64,000 bases of DNA, taken from UBA3069 sp050633465. GTDB taxonomy: Bacteria; Pseudomonadota; Alphaproteobacteria; Rhodobacterales; Rhodobacteraceae. The translations under genes were made by a program, and so were the position numbers. Of the stretch, positions 42,670-52,368 are shown in pieces (within the stretch, counting starts at the first letter, position 1; every line of letters begins with the position of its first letter). The notes under the pieces were generated by a model. That model made no database searches, was not told where the DNA came from, and was given only the letters and a program-made list of their open reading frames with translations. The DNA is taken from contig JBOEGO010000017.1 of assembly GCA_050633465.1 (NCBI GenBank), positions 263,825 to 327,824 of the forward strand, in the 5' to 3' direction.

Positions 42670-43926
42670 ATGAGCCAATCAACACCCCGCCGCAGCGCCG
42701 CTTGGATGCTGGACCAGATCATCGGCGAAGGGCGGCTGTTGTCAGAGCTGATCGGAGCGGGGGCGCTGGACCGTCTGGAACCCGCAGACCGCGCCCGTGC
42801 GCAGCGTTTGACGCTGGATGTGTTGCGCAGCATGGAACGCGCCGATCGCGTGTTGCAAAAGCACCTGCGCAAACCGCCGCCTCTGTCTGTGCAAAACGTG
42901 CTGCGGCTTGGCACGCTGGAATTATGCACCGGCGGCGATGCCCATGGCATTGTCAACGAATGTGTCGCCATCGTGGGCGCAGACAAATGGACCGCCGCGA
43001 TGAAGGGGCTGACCAATGCCGTGTTACGCAAGGTTGCCGCGACAGGAACGGAACATTGGGATGCCCTGCGCATTCCGCGCCTGCCCAAGTGGCTGCGCGG
43101 GCCTATGGTCGAAGCATGGGGGCCAGAGGCCGTGCTGGGGATGGAGGCCGCGCAATACGCGGGCGCGCCGCTGGACCTGAGCGCCAAAACCGATGCCGCT
43201 GCCGTGGCCACAGCCGTAGGTGGCGATATTTTGCCCACAGGATCGGTGCGTCTAAAGGATGCCGGTCAGGTGACCGCATTGGCCGGTTTTGCCGAAGGCG
43301 ACTGGTGGGTGCAGGATGCCGCCGCCGCCCTGCCCGCCCTGATGCTGAACGCGAAAGCCGATGAAAAGGTGCTGGACCTGTGCGCCGCACCCGGGGGCAA
43401 AACCATGCAACTGGCCGCAACAGGCGCGGATGTGACCGCGTTGGATATTTCGCCCTCGCGCATGGCGCGGGTGGAACAGAACCTGAAACGGGTAGGGCTG
43501 AACGCCACCCTGATCACCGCTGACGCGCTGGAACACGAGGGGCAATATGATGCGATCCTGCTGGATGCCCCCTGTTCCGCCACGGGCACCATGCGCCGTC
43601 ACGCTGATTTGCCCTATGCCAAGGACGGGTCGGAATTTGGTGCGCTGATCGCCCTCCAAGAAGAATTGATTGACCACGCCCTGACCCTGCTGAAACCCGG
43701 CGGACGGTTGGTGTTTTGCACCTGTTCCCTGTTGCCGGACGAGGGCGAAGTACAAATCGACGAAGCATTGGAGCGCCATACGGGGCTGAAAGTGGTCGAG
43801 GTTTCAGACCTGCCGGGCGTGGATCCGGAATGGCGCACGGCCGAGGGCGGCATTCGTCTGCGGCCGGATTACTGGCCTGATCTGGGCGGGATGGACGGGT
43901 TTTACATGGCTTGTCTGACCAGATAG
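42670..43926 (+). CDS. RsmB/NOP-family rRNA (cytosine-5) methyltransferase
   Basis: The 418-residue protein has an NusB-like RNA-binding N-terminal domain (about 1-135) and an SAM-binding domain: VLDLCAAPGGKTMQLAA, ALDISPSRMARV, the catalytic-region DAPCSATGTMRRHADLPY and the Cys motif FCTCSLLPDEGE. It probably methylates 16S rRNA C967 as RsmB does, but with only family-level evidence. A gene-end element follows its stop. Confidence 0.92.
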   Translation: MSQSTPRRSAAWMLDQIIGEGRLLSELIGAGALDRLEPADRARAQRLTLDVLRSMERADRVLQKHLRKPPPLSVQNVLRLGTLELCTGGDAHGIVNECVAIVGADKWTAAMKGLTNAVLRKVAATGTEHWDALRIPRLPKWLRGPMVEAWGPEAVLGMEAAQYAGAPLDLSAKTDAAAVATAVGGDILPTGSVRLKDAGQVTALAGFAEGDWWVQDAAAALPALMLNAKADEKVLDLCAAPGGKTMQLAATGADVTALDISPSRMARVEQNLKRVGLNATLITADALEHEGQYDAILLDAPCSATGTMRRHADLPYAKDGSEFGALIALQEELIDHALTLLKPGGRLVFCTCSLLPDEGEVQIDEALERHTGLKVVEVSDLPGVDPEWRTAEGGIRLRPDYWPDLGGMDGFYMACLTR

Positions 43927-43964
43927 CGGTGGCGCCTTGCTGCAATCCGGGATGCCTCCGGCGG

Positions 43965-43986
43965 GAGTATTTTTGCCAAGAAAAAG
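43965..43986 (+). repeat. dispersed gene-end element with small terminator-like hairpin
   Basis: A CTCC-GGCG-GGAG hairpin (43956-43967) overlaps GAGTATTTTTGCCAAG followed by AAAAAG, 38 bases after the RsmB gene stop. It is nearly identical to the copy at 40193-40214 and has weaker relatives at 25387, 42370 and 51522, always just after a gene end. Confidence 0.7.
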
Positions 43987-44078
43987 TCGGAGGTGTTTTT
44001 CATCGGTGACTCCGGTTCCTGCATTGGATATGATTGCAGGCAATTGACGCGAGAAATCCCGCGCGAGAGGCAGAGCAG

Positions 44079-45827
44079 ATGTCCGCAGACCTAACCATGG
44101 CCATGCGCCTTACACGGTTGCAAAACCGATTGACCGCGCGTTTTGCGACGCTGGCGCGGCCTGCAACCGCGTTCATCAGCCAGCCGGAGCCGCGCAGCAT
44201 CGGTGCCTTTGCCAAGGGGCGGCAACTGGTGGCGGGGAATTTTTTGTTTGCGGGTTATCTGGTCGAGGCCCCGAACAAGAGCATCTGGGACATCGCAGCG
44301 CCTGACCCTGAATTTGACGATGAATTGCACGGGTTTGCATGGCTGGATGATCTGGCCGCGGTGGGTGATCTGAAGACGCGCACCGCCGCGCAGGGTTGGA
44401 CATGGCAATGGATTGACCGTTTCGGCAATGGTCGCGGGCCGGGTTGGACCCCTGATTTGACAGGGCGGCGCATGATCCGCTGGATCAGTCACGCGTTGTT
44501 TTTGCTGCACGGGCGCGACAAGTCGCAATCGGATGCGTTTTACCGGTCGTTGGCGCAGCAGGCGAATTTTCTTGGGCGGCGCTGGCCTGCGGCCCTGCCC
44601 GGTTTGCCCCGTTTCGAGGCGCTGACCGGATTGCTGTATGCGGGTCTGACACTGGAAGGCATGGAGCGCCATGCCGATCCCGCAGCCAAGGCCCTGGCGC
44701 GTGAATGCAAATCACTGATTGATACAATGGGCGGCATTCCCACCCGCAACCCCGAAGAATTGCTAGAGGTGTTCACCCTGCTGACATGGGCCGCCGCCGC
44801 GCTTCGCGAGGTCGGGCAAGAGCCGCTTGAGGCACATGAGGCAGCGATTGAACGCATCGCCCCCACCCTGCGCACCCTGCGCCATGCCGACGGATCGCTG
44901 GCGCGGTTTCATGGTGGCGGCAAGGGGTTGGAGGGGCGGCTGGATTCCGCGCTTGCCGCATCTGGCACGCACGAGCGAAACCCTGACGGGTTGTCGATGG
45001 GCTATGCCCGTTTGGCGGCGGGGCGCACCAGTGTGATTGTTGATGCATCCGTGCCGCCGCTGGGGCGTGCCTCGGGGCAGGCACATGCATCCACGCTGGC
45101 GTTTGAAATGACGTCGGGGCGTAGGCCCGTGGTGGTAAATTGCGGGTCAGGCGCCAGTTTCGGTGCCGAATGGCGTCGGGCGGGGCGGGCCACACCCAGC
45201 CATTCCACCCTGTCGCTAGAGGGATATTCATCTGCCCGTTTGGGCGAGGCACGCGCACGTGCCGAATGGTTGGTTGATGCGCCCACCCGCGTGCCGATCC
45301 AGATCGGGCATGCCCCTGACGGCACACGGTTCGAGGGCGGGCATGACGGGTATCTGAAAACCCACGGGCTGACCCATGCGCGGGTGCTGGAACTGACATT
45401 CGACGGGCGCGGTATGGTCGGAGAAGATGCCCTATATGCGATTGATGAACACGACCATCGGCGGTTTGACCAGCGCCTGACCGACAGCAAATTGCAGGGC
45501 GTGCCGTTTCAAATACGGTTCCACCTGCACCCTGATGTGGATGCCACCATCGATATGGGGGGGGCCGCTGTCAGCCTTGCGTTGAAAAGCGGCGAGATGT
45601 GGATTTTTCGTCATGACGGGCGGGGTGTGCTGACGCTGGACCCCTCTGTTTATCTGGAAAAGGGGCGGTTGCGGCCGCGGGCATCCGCCCAGATCGTATT
45701 GTCGCACCGCGCAACAGGATACGCCACCAAGCTGCGCTGGTCGCTAAGCAAGGCGCAAGACAGCGGCATCAGCCTGCGCGATTTGAACCGCGATGATCCG
45801 CTGACACAACCTGACAGCAGCGATTAA
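44079..45827 (+). CDS. heparinase II/III family protein
   Basis: The 582-residue protein has an all-alpha toroid N-terminal part (about 1-300; FAWLDDLAAVGD, GRRMIRWISHALFLLHGRDK) and a heparinase II/III-type beta-sandwich (about 310-560; STLAFEMTSGRRPVVVNCGSGASFG, TPSHSTLSLEG, HDGYLKTHGLTHARVLEL). Lyases of this fold cut acidic polysaccharides. No signal peptide is seen, so the target may be internal. Roseobacter relatives keep it beside purH. ATG 44079 is chosen as the first ATG with conserved sequence after it. Confidence 0.88.
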   Translation: MSADLTMAMRLTRLQNRLTARFATLARPATAFISQPEPRSIGAFAKGRQLVAGNFLFAGYLVEAPNKSIWDIAAPDPEFDDELHGFAWLDDLAAVGDLKTRTAAQGWTWQWIDRFGNGRGPGWTPDLTGRRMIRWISHALFLLHGRDKSQSDAFYRSLAQQANFLGRRWPAALPGLPRFEALTGLLYAGLTLEGMERHADPAAKALARECKSLIDTMGGIPTRNPEELLEVFTLLTWAAAALREVGQEPLEAHEAAIERIAPTLRTLRHADGSLARFHGGGKGLEGRLDSALAASGTHERNPDGLSMGYARLAAGRTSVIVDASVPPLGRASGQAHASTLAFEMTSGRRPVVVNCGSGASFGAEWRRAGRATPSHSTLSLEGYSSARLGEARARAEWLVDAPTRVPIQIGHAPDGTRFEGGHDGYLKTHGLTHARVLELTFDGRGMVGEDALYAIDEHDHRRFDQRLTDSKLQGVPFQIRFHLHPDVDATIDMGGAAVSLALKSGEMWIFRHDGRGVLTLDPSVYLEKGRLRPRASAQIVLSHRATGYATKLRWSLSKAQDSGISLRDLNRDDPLTQPDSSD

Positions 45828-45969
45828 CCTGACATGACCCCGCAAAACCCGCATTTTTCGCGGCAATGCGGCATATCGGTGGTTCTATCCTGCGCGGGAA
45901 TCGCGTAAGCGGACGCATCCACCGATATGCGGCCAGCGATGGCCGCAAAGCTGCCCTTTGGAGAGCCAT

Positions 45970-47559
45970 ATGACCGACCTGCACCCCGTCAAACGCGCGC
46001 TGATTTCTGTATCCGACAAGAACGGCCTGATTGAACTGGCACAATCGCTGTCTGCACGCGGGGTTGAAATCCTCTCGACCGGCGGGTCGGCCAAGGCGAT
46101 GCGCGACGCGGGCATCACGGTCAAGGATGTGGCCGATGTTACCGGCTTTCCCGAAATGATGGATGGCCGCGTGAAAACCCTGCATCCCAAGGTGCATGGC
46201 GGGCTGCTGGCCCTGCGCGACAATGCCGAACATGTGGCAGCGATGGATGAACATGACATCGGCGGCATCGACCTGTTGGTGGTCAATCTGTATCCGTTCG
46301 AGGCCGCGCTGGCCCGTGGTGCCGAATATGACGAAATGATTGAAAACATCGACATCGGCGGCCCTGCGATGATCCGCGCCGCAGCCAAGAACCACGGGTT
46401 TGTCACCACTGTGGTGGATGTCGAGGATTACACCGCCCTGCAGGGCGAACTGGACAGCAATGACGGGCAGACCTCATATGCCTTTCGTCAGAAAATGGCG
46501 CAGATCGCCTATGCCCGCACTGGCGCCTATGACGCCGCCGTATCCACATGGATGGCGGATGCGATTGGCGAAACCGCGCCGCGCCGCCGTGTGGTGGCGG
46601 GCACGCTGGCGCAAACCCTGCGTTACGGCGAAAACCCGCACCAACAGGCGGCATTTTATCTGGACGGATCGGACCGCCCTGGCGTGTCCACTGCCGCGCA
46701 GCATCAGGGCAAGGAACTGTCCTATAACAACATCAACGACACCGACGCCGCATTCGAGCTGGTGTCGGAATTTCTGCCGATGAACGGCCCGGCCTGCGCC
46801 ATCATCAAACACGCCAACCCCTGCGGCGTGGCGCGTGGCGACACATTGACCGATGCATACAAACGCGCATTCGATTGCGACCGGACATCGGCCTTTGGCG
46901 GGATCATCGCGTTGAACGGCACGCTGGACGGTGCCACCGCCGAGGAAATCAGCCAGATTTTCACCGAGGTCGTGATCGCCCCCGACGCAGACGAAGACGC
47001 CAAGGCGATTTTCGCCAAAAAGAAAAACCTGCGCCTGTTGACCACCGGCAAACTGCCCGAGGTCACAACCGGATCTTTGACCATCCGTCAGGTCGCGGGT
47101 GGTTACCTGTTTCAGGACAAAGACAACGGCCGCATCCTGATGGACGATTTGCGCGTCGTGACCAAACGCGCCCCGACAGAGGCCGAAATGAACGACCTGC
47201 TGTTCGCATGGAAGGTCGCCAAACACGTCAAATCCAACGCCATCGTTTACGTCAAAGACGGCGCAACCGTGGGTGTGGGCGCGGGCCAGATGAGCCGCGT
47301 TGACAGCTGCCGCATCGCCGCGCGCAAAGCGCAAGACATGGCCGAAGCACTGGGCCTGTCCGCCCCCCTGACCCAGGGGTCGGTCGTGGCGTCGGATGCG
47401 TTTTTCCCCTTTGCCGACGGGCTGTTGACCGCCGCCGAAGCAGGGGCCACCGCCGTCATTCAACCGGGCGGGTCGATGCGCGACGACGAAGTCATCGCCG
47501 CCGCAGACGAGGCAGGACTGGCCATGGTGATGACCGGAATGCGCCACTTCCGCCACTAA
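45970..47559 (+). CDS. purH: bifunctional AICAR transformylase/IMP cyclohydrolase
   Basis: PurH does the last two steps of IMP synthesis. The 529-residue protein has the cyclohydrolase domain (about 1-195; ALISVSDKNGL, KTLHPKVHGGLLA) and the transformylase domain (about 200-529; LRYGENPHQQAAFY, IIKHANPCGVA, SDAFFPFADGL, QPGGSMRDDE). ATG 45970 (MTDLHPVKRAL) follows a GGAGAG site; an ATG four codons upstream is less likely. lspA follows after 142 bases. Confidence 0.97.
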   Translation: MTDLHPVKRALISVSDKNGLIELAQSLSARGVEILSTGGSAKAMRDAGITVKDVADVTGFPEMMDGRVKTLHPKVHGGLLALRDNAEHVAAMDEHDIGGIDLLVVNLYPFEAALARGAEYDEMIENIDIGGPAMIRAAAKNHGFVTTVVDVEDYTALQGELDSNDGQTSYAFRQKMAQIAYARTGAYDAAVSTWMADAIGETAPRRRVVAGTLAQTLRYGENPHQQAAFYLDGSDRPGVSTAAQHQGKELSYNNINDTDAAFELVSEFLPMNGPACAIIKHANPCGVARGDTLTDAYKRAFDCDRTSAFGGIIALNGTLDGATAEEISQIFTEVVIAPDADEDAKAIFAKKKNLRLLTTGKLPEVTTGSLTIRQVAGGYLFQDKDNGRILMDDLRVVTKRAPTEAEMNDLLFAWKVAKHVKSNAIVYVKDGATVGVGAGQMSRVDSCRIAARKAQDMAEALGLSAPLTQGSVVASDAFFPFADGLLTAAEAGATAVIQPGGSMRDDEVIAAADEAGLAMVMTGMRHFRH

Positions 47560-47701
47560 GCACTGCGAAACCGCCCATAAAACGGGCGAAACATGTGAAA
47601 AAAATGACCATTCTGGCGGGGTTGTGATAACCTTGCCGGAACGACCCCCGAAAAATGCGCGGGAAACACGCGCTGGGGGCATGAGGCAGAGGAAAGAGCG
47701 G

Positions 47702-48172
47702 ATGAAGCTTGTATTCTGGGTTGGGTTTTGGACCTTCCTGGCCGATCAGGCCAGTAAATATCTTGTGGTCCATATCCTGAACCTGCGCACATTGGGCGAA
47801 ATCGACGTGTTTCCGCCGTTTTTCAATCTGCGCATGGCGTGGAATTACGGCATCAATTTCGGATTTTTATCTGGCGATGCGCCGATGGTGCGCTGGGCCT
47901 TGATCGCCACGGCGCTGGTGATTTCAGGTGCGGTTGTCTGGTGGATTCGCAAGGAACCCACGGGCCGCATGGGCTATATTTCCGCCGGTATGCTGGTTGG
48001 TGGCGCCATCGGCAATGTGGTTGATCGCCTGCTATACGGGGCTGTGGCGGATTTTATCAACATGGGCTGCTGCGGGTTTGATAACCCCTATGCGTTCAAC
48101 ATCGCCGATATCGCGGTGTTTGGCGGGGCCATCGGATTGGTGCTTTTCGCCGGCGAGAAAAAGCCCGCGTGA
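47702..48172 (+). CDS. lspA: lipoprotein signal peptidase (signal peptidase II)
   Basis: LspA removes the signal peptide of diacylated prolipoproteins. The 156-residue inner membrane protein has four hydrophobic segments and the catalytic Asp pair in GNVVDR and AFNIADIAV, plus NYGINFG in place of the usual N-x-G-x-x-F element. ATG 47702 gives the standard N-terminus. It is followed 54 bases later by a lipoprotein gene. Confidence 0.95.
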   Translation: MKLVFWVGFWTFLADQASKYLVVHILNLRTLGEIDVFPPFFNLRMAWNYGINFGFLSGDAPMVRWALIATALVISGAVVWWIRKEPTGRMGYISAGMLVGGAIGNVVDRLLYGAVADFINMGCCGFDNPYAFNIADIAVFGGAIGLVLFAGEKKPA

Positions 48173-48226
48173 CGGCGCGGTTGGTTTGGGTTAGATAGGG
48201 GTCGGAACGATCCAAAGGGTAATGTG

Positions 48227-48748
48227 ATGCGACTGACACATGGCGCGGCAATGCTGGCAATCCTTGCGCTTTCGGCCTGCGGGGCGGAACGTGATATCTC
48301 TATGCGTGATTTGCGCAGCTTCACGGGTGGGCCGGATGAATTCATGGTGCTGCCTGCCAAGCCCTTGCAAGAACCGGGAAATTTCAGCGAATTGCCCGCC
48401 CCTACCCCGGGTGGCGCGAACCTGACCGATGTGAACCCCAAGGGCGACGCTGTCGCGGCTCTGGGTGGTAAGGCCTCGGCATTGAACCCGACGCAGGGCG
48501 TGCCTGCGGGCGATGGCGCATTGGTGCAATACGCCAGCCGCAATGGTGTCCAACCTGATATTCGCGAAACCCTGTCCAAAGAAGACACCGATTTCCGCCG
48601 CCGCGCGTCTCGTTTCACCAAAATTCGCATCGTGCGCGTGGATCGCTACAACGAAGCCTACAAGCGTGAGCAGCTAAAACCGCATCAAACGCTAGAGGCA
48701 TGGCGCCGCGCCGGTGCGCAAACGCCATCGGCCCCGCCAATTCAGTAA
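48227..48748 (+). CDS. DUF3035 domain-containing lipoprotein
   Basis: The 173-residue protein has a lipobox (ILALSAC, Cys near 18) and the DUF3035 pattern: GPDEFMVLPAKPL, LPAPTPGGANLTD, and ETLSKEDTDFRRRASRF. The family is restricted mainly to alphaproteobacteria and has no known function. It lies between lspA and the M16 peptidase pair. ATG 48227 is chosen over the adjacent GTG 48224. Confidence 0.85.
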   Translation: MRLTHGAAMLAILALSACGAERDISMRDLRSFTGGPDEFMVLPAKPLQEPGNFSELPAPTPGGANLTDVNPKGDAVAALGGKASALNPTQGVPAGDGALVQYASRNGVQPDIRETLSKEDTDFRRRASRFTKIRIVRVDRYNEAYKREQLKPHQTLEAWRRAGAQTPSAPPIQ

Positions 48749-48847
48749 GATCACACAAGGTTGACCCGCCAAATACGTTGCGAGGTTGATCGTTAACCAT
48801 ACGCACATATGTTGTGGTCATATTCTGGTCCCATGTGGAGGAACCCT

Positions 48848-50206
48848 ATGGCCCGATTGTTCGCCCTTGCCTTGGCGTTATTGTCCTTTTCCCCGATGGC
48901 AGCGCGCGCTGACGATGCGGTTACCGATTTCACCCTGGACAACGGAATGCAGGTCGTCGTGATCGAAGATCACCGTGCCCCAGTGGTGGTGCAAATGGTC
49001 TGGTACCGGTCCGGCTCTGCCGATGAAACGCCCGGCGTATCCGGCGTTGCGCATTTTCTGGAACACCTGCTGTTCAAGGGCACCGATACATTGGAGCCGG
49101 GCGAATTTTCCGCAACGGTGGCACGCAATGGTGGCGCTGACAATGCCTTTACCAGTTATGATTATACCGCCTACTATCAACGGGTTGCTGCCGACAGGCT
49201 GGAATTGATGATGCGGATGGAAAGCGACCGGATGGTCAACCTGCGCCTTTCCGAGGACGACATTGCCACCGAACGTAATGTGATCCTTGAGGAACGCAAT
49301 CAACGCGTTGAAAACAACCCCAGCGCGCTGTTCCGCGAACAAAAGGACGCGGTGCAATATCTGAACCACCGCTATGGGGTGCCCATTATCGGCTGGCGCC
49401 ACGAAATGGAAAGCCTGAGCCTGAAAGATGCCCTGTCCTATTACGGCACCTATTATTCACCCAACAACGCGATCCTGATCGTCGCGGGCGATGTCACCCC
49501 CGAGGGGGTGAAAACGCTGGCCGAAAAATACTATGGTGTGATTCCCGCCAATCCGGATTTGCCCGAACGCAACCGCGCAGTTGAACCGCCGCAAACCGCC
49601 GAACGGCGCATGATTTACCGTGATCCGCGTGTGGCGCAGCCTTGGGTCAGCCGGTCATATCTTGCGCCCGAACGTGACAGCGGCGCACAAGAAGACGCAG
49701 CGGCGCTGGTGCTGCTGGCCGAAATTCTGGGTGGTGGGCAAACCAGCCTGCTGAACGAGCGGCTGCAATTCGACCGTGAAATGGTGGTCTATGCCGGTGC
49801 CGGTTATGGCGCCGGGTCGCTGGATGACACCACTTTTGATTTGTATGTTGTGCCAAAACCCGGCGTGACCCTGCAACAGGCAGAGGACGCGCTGGATGAA
49901 GTCATCGCGGAGTTCATGGAAAATGGTGTGGATCAACAACAGCTTGACCGGATCAAGATGCAGTTGAAAGCCAGCCAGATTTACGCGCGCGATGATGTGG
50001 AAAGTATCGCCAACCGCTATGGCCGCGCCCTGACACAAGGGTTGACTGTGGCCGATGTGCAGGCATGGCCAGAGGTGCTGCAATCTATCAGTGCTGATCA
50101 AATTATGGCGGCAGCACAGGCCCTTTTTAACCGCGACCGATCCGTCACAGGCTGGCTGATGTCTGACGCGTCCCCCGATGCAGCCGCCAAGGAGGTTTCG
50201 CAATGA
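48848..50206 (+). CDS. M16 family zinc metallopeptidase (catalytic subunit)
   Basis: The 452-residue protein has a signal peptide (about 1-21, ending MAARA) and the inverted zinc motif HFLEH in GVAHFLEHLLFKGT, with the third ligand Glu in the downstream ATERNVILEERNQR. Periplasmic M16 proteases degrade peptides. GGAGGAACCC precedes ATG 48848. Its stop overlaps the start of a second M16 gene by 4 bases, so the two are made together as the catalytic and non-catalytic halves. Confidence 0.94.
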   Translation: MARLFALALALLSFSPMAARADDAVTDFTLDNGMQVVVIEDHRAPVVVQMVWYRSGSADETPGVSGVAHFLEHLLFKGTDTLEPGEFSATVARNGGADNAFTSYDYTAYYQRVAADRLELMMRMESDRMVNLRLSEDDIATERNVILEERNQRVENNPSALFREQKDAVQYLNHRYGVPIIGWRHEMESLSLKDALSYYGTYYSPNNAILIVAGDVTPEGVKTLAEKYYGVIPANPDLPERNRAVEPPQTAERRMIYRDPRVAQPWVSRSYLAPERDSGAQEDAAALVLLAEILGGGQTSLLNERLQFDREMVVYAGAGYGAGSLDDTTFDLYVVPKPGVTLQQAEDALDEVIAEFMENGVDQQQLDRIKMQLKASQIYARDDVESIANRYGRALTQGLTVADVQAWPEVLQSISADQIMAAAQALFNRDRSVTGWLMSDASPDAAAKEVSQ

Positions 50207-51513
50207 TCCGCATCATCTGCACCACATGGGCGTTGCTTCTGACACTGGCCCTGCCCGTCCGGGCCGAAGTCAAGATACAGGAAATCACCACCCCCGGCGG
50301 CATCAACGCCTGGCTGGTCGAAGATCACACAATCCCGTTTACCGCGCTCGAGCTGCGGTTTCGTGGTGGCGGATCGCTGGACGCCGCCGGAAAACGCGGA
50401 GCAACCAACCTGATGGTCGGCCTGTTAGAGGAAGGCGCAGCAGACATGGACGCGCGTGCCTTTGCCACCCGAACCGAGGAACTGGCCGCGTCTTTTGTCT
50501 ACAGTTCGGGCGATGATACCGTGGCCATATCCGCCAAATTTCTAACCGAAAACCGCGATGCCGCGATGGCGCATCTGCGCGCCTCATTGATCGAACCGCG
50601 GTTTGGTCAGGACGCGCTGGAACGTGTGCGCGCACAGGTGCTGTCAGGCCTGCGTCAGGACCTGACCGACCCTCAGGCGATTGCCAGCCGCAGTTTTGAT
50701 TCACTGGTGTTTGGCACCCATCCCTATGGGTCGTCACAGGACGGCACCATTGAAAGTGTCACCGCCCTGACCCGCGATGACATTGTGGCGGCGCATCAGG
50801 GCACGATGGCGCGTGATCGCCTGTATGTCGGGGCCGTGGGTGACATTAGCGCCAAAGAACTGGGCGCGCTGCTGGACGATCTGTTGCTGGATTTGCCCGA
50901 AACCGGTGCCGATTTTCCGCCCGTGGCTGCCATGAATTTCCCCGGTGGGGTCAAGGTGGTTGAATTCGACACGCCGCAATCTGTTGTGGTGTTTGGCCAA
51001 AAAGGGATCGACATGACCGACCCCGATTTCTTTGCCGCCTATGTGCTGAACCAGATCCTTGGCGGCGGGTCGTTTGAATCACGGCTGATGCAGGAAGTGC
51101 GCGAAAAGCGCGGGCTGACTTACGGCGTTTACACCTATTTGGCCGACCGGGATCTGGCCGATTTCTGGGCTGGTTCGGTGGCTTCGGGCAATGAAACCGT
51201 CACCGAAGCGATCGAGGTTATTCGCGCCGAATGGCAGCGTGCCCGCGCTGGGGTGACGCAGGCCGAACTGGACGACGCAAAGACCTATATGACGGGGGCC
51301 TACCCGCTGCGGTTCGACGGCAATGGGCCAATTGCGAATATCATCGTGGGGATGCAGATGATGGGGCTGACCCCCGACTATGTTTCAAACCGGAACACCA
51401 TGATCGAGGCAGTCACAATGGATGACATCTTCCGTGTGGCGCAGCGTTTGCTGGACCCTGCCGCGCTTAGCTTTGTGGTGGTGGGCAAACCGCAAGGGCT
51501 GGATCCGACCTAA
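50203..51513 (+). CDS. M16 family peptidase-like protein (non-catalytic subunit)
   Basis: The 436-residue protein has a signal peptide (about 1-22, ending LPVRA) and the M16 fold (FGQKGIDMTDPDFFAAYVLNQILGGGSFESRL), but the HxxEH position reads NLMVGLLEEGA, without zinc ligands. This is the usual inactive partner that completes the clamshell active site with the first subunit. A terminator follows. Confidence 0.93.
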   Translation: MIRIICTTWALLLTLALPVRAEVKIQEITTPGGINAWLVEDHTIPFTALELRFRGGGSLDAAGKRGATNLMVGLLEEGAADMDARAFATRTEELAASFVYSSGDDTVAISAKFLTENRDAAMAHLRASLIEPRFGQDALERVRAQVLSGLRQDLTDPQAIASRSFDSLVFGTHPYGSSQDGTIESVTALTRDDIVAAHQGTMARDRLYVGAVGDISAKELGALLDDLLLDLPETGADFPPVAAMNFPGGVKVVEFDTPQSVVVFGQKGIDMTDPDFFAAYVLNQILGGGSFESRLMQEVREKRGLTYGVYTYLADRDLADFWAGSVASGNETVTEAIEVIRAEWQRARAGVTQAELDDAKTYMTGAYPLRFDGNGPIANIIVGMQMMGLTPDYVSNRNTMIEAVTMDDIFRVAQRLLDPAALSFVVVGKPQGLDPT

Positions 51514-51521
51514 GCGCATTT

Positions 51522-51545
51522 GAGTATTTACAGAACGATCAAAGG
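51522..51545 (+). repeat. dispersed gene-end element, variant overlapping a terminator
   Basis: GAGTATTTACAGAACGATCA starts 8 bases after the M16 stop and runs into the terminator stem. It shares GAGTATTT and an A/G-rich tail with the other copies. Confidence 0.5.
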
Positions 51546-51566
51546 GCGCGGCACAGCGCCCTTTTT
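51541..51566 (+). terminator. rho-independent terminator of the M16 pair
   Basis: A perfect 9-bp stem (AAAGGGCGC / GCGCCCTTT) with a 6-base loop GGCACA ends in five T residues. It lies between convergent genes and may also serve the minus strand. Confidence 0.93.
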
Positions 51567-51587
51567 CATGTGGCATTCCGTCGGGAA

Positions 51588-52244
51588 TCAGTGATTGGTA
51601 TCGCGTGCGCCAAAAATCGCCGACCCCACGCGCACATGGGTCGCACCCTGCGCAATTGCCGTTTCAAAATCGCTCGACATGCCCATCGACAGGTTTTCCA
51701 ACCCGTTGCGTTTGGCAATTTTGGCCAACAATGCAAAATGCAGGCTGGGTTCTTCCTCTGCCGGGGGTATGCACATCAAGCCGATCACCGGCAGCCCCAA
51801 ATCACGGCATTCTGCGATGAACGCATCGGAATCGGCAGGTGCGATGCCGGCTTTTTGCGGCTCTAATCCGGTGTTGATCTGGATGAACAGGTCGGGACAA
51901 TGGCCCAATTCATCCTTTAGCCTGGCCAGCGCACGGGCCAGCTTCGGCCGGTCCAGCGAATGGATCACATCAAACATTTCCATGGCCTGACGCGCCTTAT
52001 TGGTTTGCAACGGCCCCAGCAGGTGCAATTCAACCCGGCCGAACTCCTCTTGGAAATCGGGCCATTTTTCCGCCGCCTCTTGCACGCGGTTTTCACCGAA
52101 ACACCTGTGCCCTTCGGCCAGAACCGCAGCAACCCTTTCGTTTGGTTGCACCTTGGACACCGCGATCAGGGTCACGGATTCGCTGTTGCGCCCCGCATTG
52201 GCGCAGGCATTGGAGATGCGCAACTGGATGTCAGTTAGGGACAT
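51588..52244 (-). CDS. YggS/PLPBP family pyridoxal phosphate homeostasis protein
   Basis: The 218-residue protein is a PLP-binding TIM barrel of the YggS family: LIAVSKVQP with the PLP lysine, CFGENRVQEA, ELHLLGPLQTNKA, and LSMGMSSDFETAIAQGATHVRVGSAIFG with the phosphate-binding end. It buffers PLP and affects amino-acid balance. ATG 52244 starts the conserved N-terminus. Confidence 0.94.
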   Translation of the reverse strand: MSLTDIQLRISNACANAGRNSESVTLIAVSKVQPNERVAAVLAEGHRCFGENRVQEAAEKWPDFQEEFGRVELHLLGPLQTNKARQAMEMFDVIHSLDRPKLARALARLKDELGHCPDLFIQINTGLEPQKAGIAPADSDAFIAECRDLGLPVIGLMCIPPAEEEPSLHFALLAKIAKRNGLENLSMGMSSDFETAIAQGATHVRVGSAIFGARDTNH

Positions 52245-52368
52245 GGTTCCTCCGGCTCTGATTGAATTGCACAAAACACCCTAGCGTCCGGAATGAAAAG
52301 GGGGGCGATTGCGATTGAAGGGGCGTGATGGCACATATAGTTTCGCAAAAGGTAGAAAAGGGGCAACC

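Noticed and set aside
46474..47682. 402-codon minus-strand frame opposite purH
   Set aside because: Antisense of a clear purH; composition is typical of a shadow frame.
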